NCBI GenBank assembly: GCA_019187185.1
Contig: JABAQU010000015.1
Location: forward strand, 169,665 to 233,664
DNA length: 64,000 nt
Direction of reading: 5' to 3'
Source: Steroidobacteraceae bacterium
GTDB taxonomy: Bacteria; Pseudomonadota; Gammaproteobacteria; Steroidobacterales; Steroidobacteraceae
The first letter of the stretch is position 1. Each line of letters opens with the position of its first letter. The translations under genes were made by a program, and so were the position numbers. The notes under the pieces were generated by a model that had not been told where the DNA came from, searched no databases, and saw only the letters and a list, made by a program, of their open reading frames with translations. Shown here piece after piece: positions 9,393-18,285 of the stretch.

Positions 9393-9922
9393 ATGACACG
9401 CCGGACCTGCGGTCGCTGCGCGATGCGTTCGGCGCCTTCGCCACCGGCGTGACGGTGGTCACCGGCACGAAAGTGAACGGCGAGCCGGTGGGCGTCACCG
9501 CGAATTCGTTCACGTCGGTGTCGCTGTCACCACCGCTCGTGCTCTGGTGCCTGCAGCGCGAGAGCACGAGCATTGCGGCATTCACGCCGGGCCGCGCATT
9601 CGCGGTACACGTTCTCACGCTCGCGCAGCAGGCGACCGCCATGCACTTCGCGCGTCGCGCCACCGTCAAGTTTGCGCCGGGGGAGCACACGGACGGCGGC
9701 ACGCCCCCGGGCATAGATGGTGCGCTGTGCCGGCTCGACTGCACGGTGGAAGCGCTGCACGATGGCGGCGATCACCTGATCGTCCTCGGCCGTGTGGCGC
9801 GGGTCGCATACGCCGACGGGACGCCACTCGTGTTCCAGGGCGGCGTGTTCGGGCGATTCACGCCGCTGCCGCGGGCACGGCACGTCGAAGCGTGGGAAAC
9901 CTTCGACGGCGACTGGTTCTGA
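9389..9922 (+). CDS. Flavin reductase family protein (HpaC/NtaB-like)
   Basis: The 177-residue protein matches the flavin reductase-like FMN-binding split-barrel family: GAFATGVTVVTG near the start, GVTANSFTSVSLSPP binding the flavin, a middle section with FAVHVL and a C-terminal GGVFGRF. Such enzymes use NAD(P)H to supply reduced FMN or FAD to a two-component monooxygenase. No partner oxygenase is adjacent; the neighbour in the operon is an organic-anion transporter, so a role in uptake and oxidation of an aromatic or carboxylic acid is a guess. The ATG overlaps the transporter stop (ATGA). The stop is 2 bp from the end of the convergent SpeE-fusion gene. Confidence 0.88.
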   Translation: MNDTPDLRSLRDAFGAFATGVTVVTGTKVNGEPVGVTANSFTSVSLSPPLVLWCLQRESTSIAAFTPGRAFAVHVLTLAQQATAMHFARRATVKFAPGEHTDGGTPPGIDGALCRLDCTVEALHDGGDHLIVLGRVARVAYADGTPLVFQGGVFGRFTPLPRARHVEAWETFDGDWF

Positions 9923-9924
9923 GG

Positions 9925-12900
9925 TTACTGCGCCGCCGCGAGCTTGCGCAGTGAATCCTGCAGGTTCGCGCGCACGACCGCGGCGCGCGGCGCGGTGGCC
10001 GGTGCCCGGTGCGTGGTTTCGTCCAGTACCCGCGTGAGGCCCTGCAGGGTACGGCGCGCCTGGTCCCGTTGAGGGCCGGCAGGCCGGCGCGATGCCGTCG
10101 CGTACATCGCCTGCGCGTAGCTCGAGATCGACTCGACGATCGCATCCGGCCGATCGGCAGCGAGCGCAGCGCGGGTGCGCAGGCCAAATAGCGCGGAGGT
10201 CGGCTGCACGACGAGCGCGCGATCGAGCATCGCGAGTGCCTCGTTTCCATAGGCACGACGCGCCTGCGGCGTCGCGACGCGGGTTCGCCAGTCGACTCGC
10301 ACCTGCAGTGCATCGATCGCCCATGGGCGCATCCACGGTATCGCGGCGAGATCGCCGTCCATGGCGACCAGATCGTCCCAGCGCTCGTTCGCGGCAGCGT
10401 GGATGGCGTCGAGCACGAGCCGGGGCTCACCCGCGAGCGCCTGCGCGATTTCCGCGACTTGCGGTGGCGCCGTGCCATGGGCGAGCGAAGCCAGAAACGG
10501 CCTCACGGTCTCGAAGCGCAGCTCGGGGTCGTCCGGGTAACGGCCGAGCGACTCGCGAAAGAGCCGCAGCCCCGCGTCGGTATCGCCGCCCGTCATGGCC
10601 GACAGCGCGCGCACGTACGCGCCCTGTGGCGTGTCGCCGAGATTGGCGCCGAAGCGGGCGATGCGGTCGCGCTCGCTCGGGTCGAGGGCGACATAGGTCG
10701 AGAGGCGGCGCGCGATGTAGCTCATCGACAGGCGCCGCGCGAGTGCGCCGAACACCACGCTGTCCGCGCGCTGCAGCGGGTCGCCGGATGCGAGCACGCG
10801 CCCCGCGGCATCGGCGGTCAAGCCGCGCCCGCGCCTGTACATGCGTGCGGTGGCGAGGCGGTTCATGTCGTCGGTGATGAGCGGTGCGTCGGCGGCCAGC
10901 CGGCGTGCTCCGTCGGCATCCGCCACGAGCGCGGCGACGAGATCTTCCGCGCCGTTGATGCCGAAGCGCGCGTAGTGCAGCGGCGAGAGGCTGAGGGGCA
11001 GGCCGGTTGCCGCGAACTGTGTTTCCGGTTCGAGCGGTGAGTCAGAGGCGAGGAAGACCAGCGTGTTCGGATCGGGGCGGTAGATGCGCACTGCGGCGAA
11101 TACGTCGAGCAGCGTCGCGGTGAGCGAGCGCAGCAGGCCCTCGTCCAGGAACGCGATGTTCATCCACTGGACGAAAACGCCGCCCGGAGTGAGGTGCGCG
11201 CGCGCCAGCCGGAGGAACTCGCGTGTATAGAGGTGGGACGCGCCTGCCGTCCATGGATGCGACGGTTGCGAGACGATTGCATCGTAGCGCCGGTCGGTCA
11301 GCATGAGCGCGCCACGGGCATCGTTCATGACGATGTCGAGGCGCGGGTCGAGCAGCGGATCCCGTCGTCGCAGTTCTCGTATTCCGCGATTGGCGGCAAT
11401 GACCCGCGGTTCGAGCTCGATCACGTCGATCTCGCGGACCGAAGGCGGCACGCCTTCGACCACGACTCCGCCGCCATAGCCGACGACCAGCATGCTCCCG
11501 GTCGCGGGCCGGGCAATGACCGCGAGCGGGGACAGCCAGTACTCGCCGCTGAAACGGGGCGCGATACCTGGCGTGTCCATCATGGCTTCGGGCAGGCCGT
11601 TGGTGCGCAGGACGAGCCCGCCGTCCTGCCCGAGCACGACGACATCCGCGCTCCGGCCGACATCGTAGTAGAGGAGTGTGCCTTCTGACGGGATATCGAG
11701 CGGCGATGCGAGCAGGAGGCGCGTCGGGACCGCCGGCCGGAACAGGGCCATGGAGACCAGTGCCAGCGCGGTCGCGGTGACCGGCAGTGCGAGTCGGTGT
11801 CGCAGAAAGATCCACGCCGCCACCGCGGCGATCGCGGTGCTCGCGATCACTGCCGCGTGGATCGCGCCCTCGTAGCGCAGGGCCGGAATGATCACGAAGC
11901 CGGCCGCGATCGCGCCAAGGATCGCGCCGACCGTATTCCATGCGTACACGCGGGCACTCGCGGCGCCGGCCGCATCGGGGCCGGTCGCGAGCAGGCGCAC
12001 GGCGAGCGGCCAGGTCGCGCCGATGAAGAGCGTGAGCGGCAGCAGCAGCGCAAACCCGAAGAATGCATTGCCGGCGAGCCCGCCGCGTGCGGGCAGGTAC
12101 CTGTCGAGCGCGAGAAAGGCGCACGCGGCAGTGACTGCCGCACCGATCTCGCAGCAGACGAAGAGCGTGGCGGCGCGCTCACGCGTCGTCGCGAGCCAGG
12201 ACGCGAAGCCTCCGCCGAGCGCGATGCCCGTCAGGAAGCTCGCCACGATGACGCCGAACGCAAAGATGCTGCTGCCGACGACATGGCTCAGGATGCGCGT
12301 CCAGAGCACCTCGTGCAGGAACGTGACGGCGCCCGACAGCAGCATCAGCGGCAGGATCCACCGCGCGGTGCCGCCGCGTTCCGCCGCGCGCACCGGCGAC
12401 TCAGGGGGCGGCACCGCGGAGGGCCGCATGCCACGCGACACCGCGGCGGCGAGCAGGAAGACGACGACGTTGAACGCGGCCGCGGTCAGGATCGTCGCAC
12501 GCAGCCCGAGCGCCGGCAGCAGCCAGAACGATGCGAGCAGCACCCCGGCGACAGCGCCGGCGGTGTTGGCGGCATACAGCAGGCCGATGCGCCGGCCGAT
12601 CTCGATCTCCCTGTGCACGGCGTGGCGCGCCAGCAGGGGCAGCGTGGCGCCCATCAGCGTGGCGGGCAGGGCGAGCACGACAAAGGCGCTCGCGAGGAAA
12701 TACAGCGACAGGCTGCCGTGCTCGCTCGACGGAGGCGCCGGCTGGCCGCCGAAGAGCGCGTGCAACGCGAGGTCGCTCGCGTGCAGCAACAGGGGAACGA
12801 CGAGGACGCCGCCGACGGCGATGCCGAGTTCGAGCACCGCATAGGCGAGCACCGGTCGCGACACGCGTGGCAACAGCCGCTCGATCAGCGCCGCACCGAG

Positions 12901-13107
12901 TGCGAGCCCGCCCATGTACGCCGCGAGCACCGTCGCGACGGCGAGCTCCGAGGTGCCGAACACGAGCGCGAACTGGCGCGCCCAGGCGATCTGGTACACG
13001 AGCGCAGCGAGCCCGCTCAGCGCGAAACAGGCGCCGAGCACGAGCAGCGTCGTCGTGTCGCGGGCACTGCCCGCATGCACATTGACAGCGTCCCGTGTCC
13101 GCGACAT
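9925..13107 (-). CDS. Fused MFS-like membrane domain / spermidine-synthase-like protein with C-terminal helical domain
   Basis: The 1060-residue product has three parts. Residues about 20-455 are membrane-spanning (ALSGLAALVYQIAWARQF, then repeated hydrophobic helices). Residues about 480-720 are a Rossmann polyamine-synthase-like domain with the nucleotide-binding loop GSMLVVGYGGGVV near 539, the acidic IDVIELEP strand and RYDAIVSQPSHPW. The last third is Ala/Leu-rich and helical, possibly TPR-like. Membrane-fused spermidine synthase homologues occur widely in proteobacteria but their substrate is rarely known. In SQPSHPW the SpeE-type catalytic Asp seems to be replaced by Ser, so true aminopropyl transfer is doubtful. 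ATG 13107 was chosen over 13149, which would overlap the divergent SAM hydrolase gene starting 32 bp away. Confidence 0.85.
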   Translation of the reverse strand: MSRTRDAVNVHAGSARDTTTLLVLGACFALSGLAALVYQIAWARQFALVFGTSELAVATVLAAYMGGLALGAALIERLLPRVSRPVLAYAVLELGIAVGGVLVVPLLLHASDLALHALFGGQPAPPSSEHGSLSLYFLASAFVVLALPATLMGATLPLLARHAVHREIEIGRRIGLLYAANTAGAVAGVLLASFWLLPALGLRATILTAAAFNVVVFLLAAAVSRGMRPSAVPPPESPVRAAERGGTARWILPLMLLSGAVTFLHEVLWTRILSHVVGSSIFAFGVIVASFLTGIALGGGFASWLATTRERAATLFVCCEIGAAVTAACAFLALDRYLPARGGLAGNAFFGFALLLPLTLFIGATWPLAVRLLATGPDAAGAASARVYAWNTVGAILGAIAAGFVIIPALRYEGAIHAAVIASTAIAAVAAWIFLRHRLALPVTATALALVSMALFRPAVPTRLLLASPLDIPSEGTLLYYDVGRSADVVVLGQDGGLVLRTNGLPEAMMDTPGIAPRFSGEYWLSPLAVIARPATGSMLVVGYGGGVVVEGVPPSVREIDVIELEPRVIAANRGIRELRRRDPLLDPRLDIVMNDARGALMLTDRRYDAIVSQPSHPWTAGASHLYTREFLRLARAHLTPGGVFVQWMNIAFLDEGLLRSLTATLLDVFAAVRIYRPDPNTLVFLASDSPLEPETQFAATGLPLSLSPLHYARFGINGAEDLVAALVADADGARRLAADAPLITDDMNRLATARMYRRGRGLTADAAGRVLASGDPLQRADSVVFGALARRLSMSYIARRLSTYVALDPSERDRIARFGANLGDTPQGAYVRALSAMTGGDTDAGLRLFRESLGRYPDDPELRFETVRPFLASLAHGTAPPQVAEIAQALAGEPRLVLDAIHAAANERWDDLVAMDGDLAAIPWMRPWAIDALQVRVDWRTRVATPQARRAYGNEALAMLDRALVVQPTSALFGLRTRAALAADRPDAIVESISSYAQAMYATASRRPAGPQRDQARRTLQGLTRVLDETTHRAPATAPRAAVVRANLQDSLRKLAAAQ

Positions 13108-13139
13108 GGTGCGCGAGTCTAGCAGCCGACCGGATACGC

Positions 13140-13946
13140 ATGCAGGCATCGGGCGTCATCACGATCACCACGGACTTCGGTCATCAGGGGCCGTTCGTCG
13201 GCGTCATGAAGGGCCGGATCTACAGCCGCCTGCCCACGGCGCGCATCGTCGACCTGACTCATGAAATCCTGGTGCACTGGCCTGCCGAGGCGGGCTTCTG
13301 GCTGGCCCGATCCTTTCATTACTTTCCGCCGGGCACGGTGCACGTCGCGGTCGTCGATCCGGGTGTCGGCACTGCGCGCGACATCGTCGCGGTGAGCCTC
13401 GCGGAGCATGTGTTCCTCGCGCCGGACAACGGGCTGCTGGCGCCGCTCGTGGCACGCGCGGAGGGTGCGCGCATCACGCGGGTCGATCCGCAGTCGCTGG
13501 CGCGTTACTCGATCACGCGCCCGAGCGCCACCTTCCACGGGCGCGACATCTTCGCACCACTCGCAGCGGAGCTCGCGGCAGGTCGCTGCCGGCCCGAGGA
13601 CCTCGGGGCCGAGGTCGGGACACTGGTGCCGTCGTGGGTGGAGGATGCGAGCGGGGATGACAGTGCGGTGAGCGGCGTCGTGATCACGCTCGATCACTTC
13701 GGCAACCTGATCACCAACATCGACGCGCACTGGGTGATCCGCATGGGCTCCCCGCGCGTCTATGCCGCGAACCATTCGTGGCCACTGCTGCGCACGTACG
13801 GCGACGTCAAGCCGGGCGAATACCTCGCGCTCGTGAACTCCTTCGGCGTCGTGGAAATCGCACGAGCCGAACAGAGTGCCGCCGAAGGGCTCGGACTGTC
13901 CCGCGGGGCACCCGTGGTGGTTCGGGATACCGCCCGATTGCCGTGA
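13140..13946 (+). CDS. SAM hydroxide adenosyltransferase / SAM hydrolase (DUF62 family)
   Basis: The 268-residue product shows the DUF62 signatures in order: ITTDFGHQGPFVGVMKG, DLTHEI, VHVAVVDPGVGTARDIV, APDNGLLAP, TFHGRDIFAPLAAELA and DHFGNLITNI. It belongs to the same superfamily as fluorinase and chlorinase, but family members with the Asp-Arg-His arrangement (Asp in VDPGVG, Arg in GTARD, His in FHGRD) hydrolyse S-adenosylmethionine to adenosine and methionine using water. The start at 13140 gives MQASGVITITTDFG and leaves 32 bp to the divergent gene. Being divergent from a spermidine-synthase-like fusion puts two SAM/dcSAM-fold proteins side by side, though a functional link is only an inference. 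Confidence 0.9.
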   Translation: MQASGVITITTDFGHQGPFVGVMKGRIYSRLPTARIVDLTHEILVHWPAEAGFWLARSFHYFPPGTVHVAVVDPGVGTARDIVAVSLAEHVFLAPDNGLLAPLVARAEGARITRVDPQSLARYSITRPSATFHGRDIFAPLAAELAAGRCRPEDLGAEVGTLVPSWVEDASGDDSAVSGVVITLDHFGNLITNIDAHWVIRMGSPRVYAANHSWPLLRTYGDVKPGEYLALVNSFGVVEIARAEQSAAEGLGLSRGAPVVVRDTARLP

Positions 13947-13957
13947 AAATCAGGGGC

Positions 13958-13985
13958 TTGCATGCGGGCGCGAATTCGCTATAGT
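13958..13985 (+). promoter_or_regulatory. Sigma-70-like promoter before the small acidic protein and lysC-lysA
   Basis: TTGCAT (13958-13963) and TATAGT (13980-13985) are separated by 16 bases, a good match to the -35 and -10 consensus. The region downstream to 14041 is unusually AT-rich for this window. Transcription would start near 13992, leaving about 60 bases of leader before the small gene. No terminator separates that gene from lysC-lysA. Confidence 0.6.
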
Positions 13986-14053
13986 TCGCGTCTCCCTGCG
14001 CCTACATTTTGCGCATAACCCCCTGATTAACATACATTTTCTTGCAGGCAGCC

Positions 14054-14281
14054 GTGGTTAGCGAACGCGACAGCGACAGCTTCGATCTGGACGACGAATT
14101 CCTTGGTGAGGCCACTTCCGACGACCCGCGGGAGTACGACCGGATGCTCGACAAGGTCGACAAGCGTACCCGCACGCAGCCCGGCAAACGCGGCAAGGCG
14201 GCCTGGAGCCGGCTCGAGGAAGTCCTGGCCGACCGCCGCCTCGAGAAAGACCTGCGCGACGTATTCGAAGACGACGCCTGA
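14054..14281 (+). CDS. Small acidic protein upstream of lysC-lysA, PA3496-like
   Basis: A GTG at 14054 (or TTG 14042) opens a frame of 75 (79) codons ending 6 bases before the lysC-lysA start. The product is highly charged: an acidic N-terminus (SDSFDLDDEFLGEATSDD) and a basic/acidic C-terminal helix (WSRLEEVLADRRLEKDLRD). Its layout resembles the short PA3496-type proteins of gammaproteobacteria, which end in a similar charged helix; that resemblance is from memory and not certain. Support for reality comes from the promoter directly upstream and the tight spacing to the next gene. Function is unknown; there is no signal peptide or membrane segment. Confidence 0.6.
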   Translation: MVSERDSDSFDLDDEFLGEATSDDPREYDRMLDKVDKRTRTQPGKRGKAAWSRLEEVLADRRLEKDLRDVFEDDA

Positions 14282-14287
14282 CGTCCC

Positions 14288-16876
14288 GTGGCGACCGCGG
14301 TGGATTCCCCATGGGTCGTGCTGAAATTTGGCGGCACGAGCGTCTCGACGGCGCCCAACTGGCAGCGCATCGCCGACATCGCACGGGCGCGCCGTGCGGA
14401 GGGACTGCGTGTCCTGATCGTTCACTCCGCGCTGAGCGGCATCACCGACCGCCTCGAGCGCCTGCTGGAAGGCGCGCTTGCCCGGGACTACGCGCCCATC
14501 CTCGCCGAGGTCGAGAACCGGCATCGCGCGCTGGCCGCCGAGCTCGGTGTCGAGGTGGGGCCGAGCCTCGAAGGCAGTTTCGATGAACTGCGACGCCTCG
14601 CCGACGGCATCGCGCTCGTCGGCGAGGTGAGCGACCGCACCCGCGCACGCGTCGTGTCGAATGGCGAACTGATGGCGACCGCACTCGGCGCCGCGTTCCT
14701 CGAAAGGCAGGGGCTCGCGCCGCGCTGGGCGGATGCGCGGCGGATGCTGCATGCCGAGGAACGCAAGGGCGCGTCGATGAAGGCGAGCACGCTGTCGGCG
14801 ACCTGCGGCTTCGCGCCGGACGATGCGCTGATTCGCGAGCTCTCGAACGGCCCGGGACTCGTGATCACCCAGGGTTTCATCGCGAGCGACGATGAGGGCC
14901 ACACGGTGCTGCTCGGTCGCGGTGGCTCGGATACCTCGGCGGCGTATTTCGCGGCGAAGCTGCGTGCGAAGCGACTCGAGATCTGGACCGACGTGCCCGG
15001 CATGTTCAGTGCCAATCCGCGCACCACGCCGGCCGCGCGCTTGCTGAAAGCGCTGCACTACGACGAGGCGCAGGAGATCGCGACGAGCGGCGCCAAGGTG
15101 CTGCATCCGCGATGCATCCTGCCGGTGCGCCAGTACGGCATCCCGCTGTCCGTCCACGACACGCACCACCCGGAGCTCACGGGCACGATGGTCAGCGCGC
15201 AGGGGGGCGGCGAAGCACAGGTGAAGGCCGTGTGCGTCAAGAAGGGCGTGACCCTGGTCTCGCTCGACAGTCCCGGCATGTGGCACCAGGTCGGCTTCCT
15301 CGCCGACGCGTTCCAGGTGTTCAAGTCGCAGGGCCTGTCGATCGACCTCGTGTCGACGTCCGAGACCAGCGTGACGGTTTCGCTCGACCCGGCTGCCAAC
15401 ACGCTTGACGCGTCGGTCCTCGATGCGCTGGTCGACGCACTGTCCGAACTGTGCCGCGTGCAGATCATCGGGCCGTGTGCGTCGGTCAGCCTCGTCGGGC
15501 GCAACATCCGCGCGATCCTGCACCGGCTCGGCGATGCGTTCGACCTCTTCGAGGAGCAGCGCATCTACCTCGTGAGCCAGGCAGCGAACGACCTCAATTT
15601 CACGTTCGTGGTCGACGAAGCGCAGGCCGATCGGCTCGTCAACCAGATGCACGAAATGCTCGTGAGGCCCGTACCCGCGGATCCGGTACTCGGACCGACG
15701 TGGGAGGAACTGTTCGCACGCGATGCGGCGCCCGGCCCGGCAAGGACGGCTGCCTGGTGGCAGACGAAGCGCGCGGCGTTGCTCGCTGCGCTCGGCGGGC
15801 GCGACGCGGCCTATGTCTACGATGTCGCGAGCGTCGAGGCGGCGGCACACTCGCTCACCGCGCTGCGCTCGATTGCGCGGGTCTGGTATGCGATGAAGGC
15901 GAATGCGCACCCGGAACTGCTGCGGCGGATCCATGCGGCCGGCGTCGGCCTCGAATGCGTATCGCGCGGCGAAATCGAACACGCGCGGCGCCATGTTCCG
16001 GGCATCGAGTCGTCACGGATCCTGTTCACGCCGAACTTCGCCCCGCGCGACGAATACGCCTGGGCGCTCGGCGAGGGCGTGCACCTCACGATCGACAGCA
16101 GCTATCCGCTGCGGCACTGGCCGGCGCTGTTCCGCGACCGCGATATCTACGTGCGCGTCGACAGCGGGACCGGTCTCGGCCATCACCAGCACGTGCGCAC
16201 GGCCGGCGCCCATGCGAAATTCGGTGTGCCGGTCGAGGAGCTCGCGGAGCTGGCTGGCCTGGCGCGCGCAGCCGGCGCGCGGGTCGTCGGCTTGCACGCG
16301 CATCCGGGCAGCGGCGTTTTCGACGTCGACAGCTGGCGGCACACCGCGCGGCTGCTTGCGGCCGAAGCGGCGCATTTCCCGGGTCTGCGGTCGATCAATG
16401 TGGGCGGCGGGCTCGGTGTGCCGGAGCGCAGCGAACGCCCGCCGCTCGACCTGGCGCGGCTCGACGCTGCGCTCGGCGAGGTGCGGCAGGCCCACCCGGA
16501 ACTCGAGATCTGGCTCGAGCCGGGCCGTTACCTCGTCGCGGCGGCGGGCGTGCTGCTCGCACGCGTCACGCAGACCAAGGAGAAGGGTGAGGTGCGCTAC
16601 GTCGGCATCGCGACCGGCATGAACTCGCTCATCCGGCCGGCGCTCTACGGCGCGTACCACGAGATCGTGAACCTGACCCGCCTCGGCACGCCCGCCACGG
16701 AGCTCGTCAATGTCGTCGGGCCGATCTGCGAAAGCGCGGACGTGCTCGGTCACGACCGCTTGCTGCCGCCGACGCAGGAAGGGGACGTCCTGCTGCTCGC
16801 GACGGCGGGTGCCTATGGGCGCGTCATGGGTTCGAGCTACAACCTGCGCGCGCCGGCGGAAGAATTACTCGTCTGA
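14288..16876 (+). CDS. lysC-lysA: Bifunctional aspartate kinase / diaminopimelate decarboxylase
   Basis: A single 862-residue chain joins the first and last enzymes of lysine synthesis. Residues about 8-300 are aspartate kinase: KFGGTSVS with Lys13, GRGGSDTSAAYFAAKL near 211, WTDVPGMFSANPR and EAQEIATSGAKVLHPR. Residues about 315-460 are ACT regulatory repeats, which in the family bind lysine or threonine. Residues about 485-862 are a PLP-dependent diaminopimelate decarboxylase: YAMKAN with the PLP Lys537, a glycine loop INVGGGLG, EPGRYLV and CESAD with Cys814 at the dimer active site. The usual HIGSQ motif reads HPGSGV. Fused LysC-LysA is known in Xanthomonadales. GTG 14288 is the likely start; GTG 14300 is an alternative. 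The 3' end overlaps hisIE by 12 bp tail to tail. Confidence 0.95.
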   Translation: MATAVDSPWVVLKFGGTSVSTAPNWQRIADIARARRAEGLRVLIVHSALSGITDRLERLLEGALARDYAPILAEVENRHRALAAELGVEVGPSLEGSFDELRRLADGIALVGEVSDRTRARVVSNGELMATALGAAFLERQGLAPRWADARRMLHAEERKGASMKASTLSATCGFAPDDALIRELSNGPGLVITQGFIASDDEGHTVLLGRGGSDTSAAYFAAKLRAKRLEIWTDVPGMFSANPRTTPAARLLKALHYDEAQEIATSGAKVLHPRCILPVRQYGIPLSVHDTHHPELTGTMVSAQGGGEAQVKAVCVKKGVTLVSLDSPGMWHQVGFLADAFQVFKSQGLSIDLVSTSETSVTVSLDPAANTLDASVLDALVDALSELCRVQIIGPCASVSLVGRNIRAILHRLGDAFDLFEEQRIYLVSQAANDLNFTFVVDEAQADRLVNQMHEMLVRPVPADPVLGPTWEELFARDAAPGPARTAAWWQTKRAALLAALGGRDAAYVYDVASVEAAAHSLTALRSIARVWYAMKANAHPELLRRIHAAGVGLECVSRGEIEHARRHVPGIESSRILFTPNFAPRDEYAWALGEGVHLTIDSSYPLRHWPALFRDRDIYVRVDSGTGLGHHQHVRTAGAHAKFGVPVEELAELAGLARAAGARVVGLHAHPGSGVFDVDSWRHTARLLAAEAAHFPGLRSINVGGGLGVPERSERPPLDLARLDAALGEVRQAHPELEIWLEPGRYLVAAAGVLLARVTQTKEKGEVRYVGIATGMNSLIRPALYGAYHEIVNLTRLGTPATELVNVVGPICESADVLGHDRLLPPTQEGDVLLLATAGAYGRVMGSSYNLRAPAEELLV

Positions 16877-17521
16877 CTCCCGGCGTGCGCCACCGCTCGT
16901 GTGACGGGCCGCGAGTTCGTCGAGCACGCGCGACAACGGCACGTCGCGGCTCCTGAGCAGTACCAGCAGGTGATAGAGAAGGTCGGCCGCTTCCCCCGCG
17001 AGCTGCTCCGCCGAGCCCGAGCTGCCCGCGAGCGCCACTTCGACCCCTTCTTCACCGACCTTCTGTGCAATGCGCGTCGGTCCCGCCTCGAAGAGGCGCG
17101 TGGTGTAGCTGCCCGATGGTCGCTCGGCGTGACGGCGCGCGATCAGCGCGTCGAGGGTCGCGAGAAAGCCGAGCGCACCGGCAACGCCCCGTGGCGCATC
17201 GCCGAAGCAGGTGCGGCAGCCCTTGTGGCAGACCGGGCCGCGCGGCCGCGCGGTGACGAGCAGCGTGTCCGAGTCGCAATCGGCGGCGATGTCGACGAGA
17301 TCGAGTGTGTGACCCGAGGTTTCGCCTTTCTCCCACAACCGCTGGCGGCTGCGGCTGAAGAACACGACGCGGCCACGCTCGAGCGTGGCGGCGAGTGCCG
17401 CGGAATTCATGTAGCCGAGCATCAGGACATCGCCCGCGTCGGCGTCCTGCACGATGGCCGGCACCAGGCCGTCGCGGGCATCGAACGCGATCGTGACGAG
17501 ATCGGCCTTGGAGAAGTTCAC
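16865..17521 (-). CDS. hisIE: Bifunctional phosphoribosyl-AMP cyclohydrolase / phosphoribosyl-ATP pyrophosphatase
   Basis: The 218-residue product is the HisI-HisE fusion typical of enterics and relatives, carrying out steps two and three of histidine synthesis. The cyclohydrolase half (about 1-115) has [22 protein letters not shown] and the metal cysteines in CHKGCRTC. The pyrophosphatase half (about 120-218) has [28 protein letters not shown] and the helix [12 protein letters not shown]. The GTG start at 17521 overlaps the hisF stop (GTGA), the usual coupling in this operon. It is the last gene of the his operon and runs into the convergent lysC-lysA gene with a 12 bp overlap, so no room remains for a separate terminator. 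Confidence 0.95.
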   Translation of the reverse strand: MNFSKADLVTIAFDARDGLVPAIVQDADAGDVLMLGYMNSAALAATLERGRVVFFSRSRQRLWEKGETSGHTLDLVDIAADCDSDTLLVTARPRGPVCHKGCRTCFGDAPRGVAGALGFLATLDALIARRHAERPSGSYTTRLFEAGPTRIAQKVGEEGVEVALAGSSGSAEQLAGEAADLLYHLLVLLRSRDVPLSRVLDELAARHTSGGARRESDE

Positions 17522-18285
17522 CGCCGCACCTCGATTCCGGCCCGTGCGAGTGCCGCTTTCAGCGCGGGTATCGCGATCGCGCCGGAGTGGAACACGCTCG
17601 CCGCGAGCGCCGCATCGGCGCCGGCATCCGTGAACACGGCGGCGAAATGTTCGACGGTGCCGGCACCGCCGGACGCCACGAGCGGCACCGTGCACACCGC
17701 GCGCGCCGCCGCGAGCTGTGCGAGGTCGTAGCCGCGTCGCACGCCATCGCTCGCCATGCAGTTGAGGACGATCTCGCCGGCGCCGCGTTGCTGCACTTCC
17801 CGCATCCATTCGAGTGTAGCGCGGCCGGCATCGTGCGCCCGGCCCGGGTCGCCGGTGAGTGCGTGCACGCGCCACCCCGCGGGCGTCGTCTCGCTGTCGA
17901 TGCCGACGACGACACACTGGGAACCGAAGCGCGCGGCGAGGCGGTCGACCAGCGCCGGATCGGCGAGCGCCGGCGAGTTGACGGAGACCTTCTCGGCGCC
18001 GGCGGCGAGCACTTCCTCGGCATCGGCAACGCTTCGGATGCCCCCGGCGACGCAGAACGGGATATCGAGCACGGCAGCGACCCGCCGGACCCATGCCCGA
18101 TCGACCGAGCGCCCCTCGGGGCTCGCGGCGATGTCGTAGAAGACGAGCTCGTCGGCGCCCTCGTCCCGATAGCGGGTCGCGAGCTCGATGATGTCGCCGA
18201 CGACCACGTGTTCGCGAAAGCGCACGCCCTTGACGACGCGTCCGCCCCGCACGTCGAGACAGGGAATTATGCGGCGGGAAAGTAT
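17518..18285 (-). CDS. hisF: Imidazole glycerol phosphate synthase, cyclase subunit; start codon appears to be ATA
   Basis: HisF makes imidazole-glycerol phosphate and AICAR from PRFAR, with ammonia from HisH. The TIM-barrel landmarks are clear: [17 protein letters not shown] with the first catalytic Asp, [41 protein letters not shown] with the second catalytic Asp, and ASGGAGT. Aligning to the usual [12 protein letters not shown] start puts the initiation codon at 18283-18285, which reads ATA. That ATA is preceded by GGAG at an 8-base spacing, giving 255 residues, the normal length. No ATG, GTG or TTG exists in frame until ATG 18411, deep inside hisA. Either ATA is used, or it is a mutation or a sequencing error. 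Confidence 0.9.
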   Translation of the reverse strand: MLSRRIIPCLDVRGGRVVKGVRFREHVVVGDIIELATRYRDEGADELVFYDIAASPEGRSVDRAWVRRVAAVLDIPFCVAGGIRSVADAEEVLAAGAEKVSVNSPALADPALVDRLAARFGSQCVVVGIDSETTPAGWRVHALTGDPGRAHDAGRATLEWMREVQQRGAGEIVLNCMASDGVRRGYDLAQLAAARAVCTVPLVASGGAGTVEHFAAVFTDAGADAALAASVFHSGAIAIPALKAALARAGIEVRR

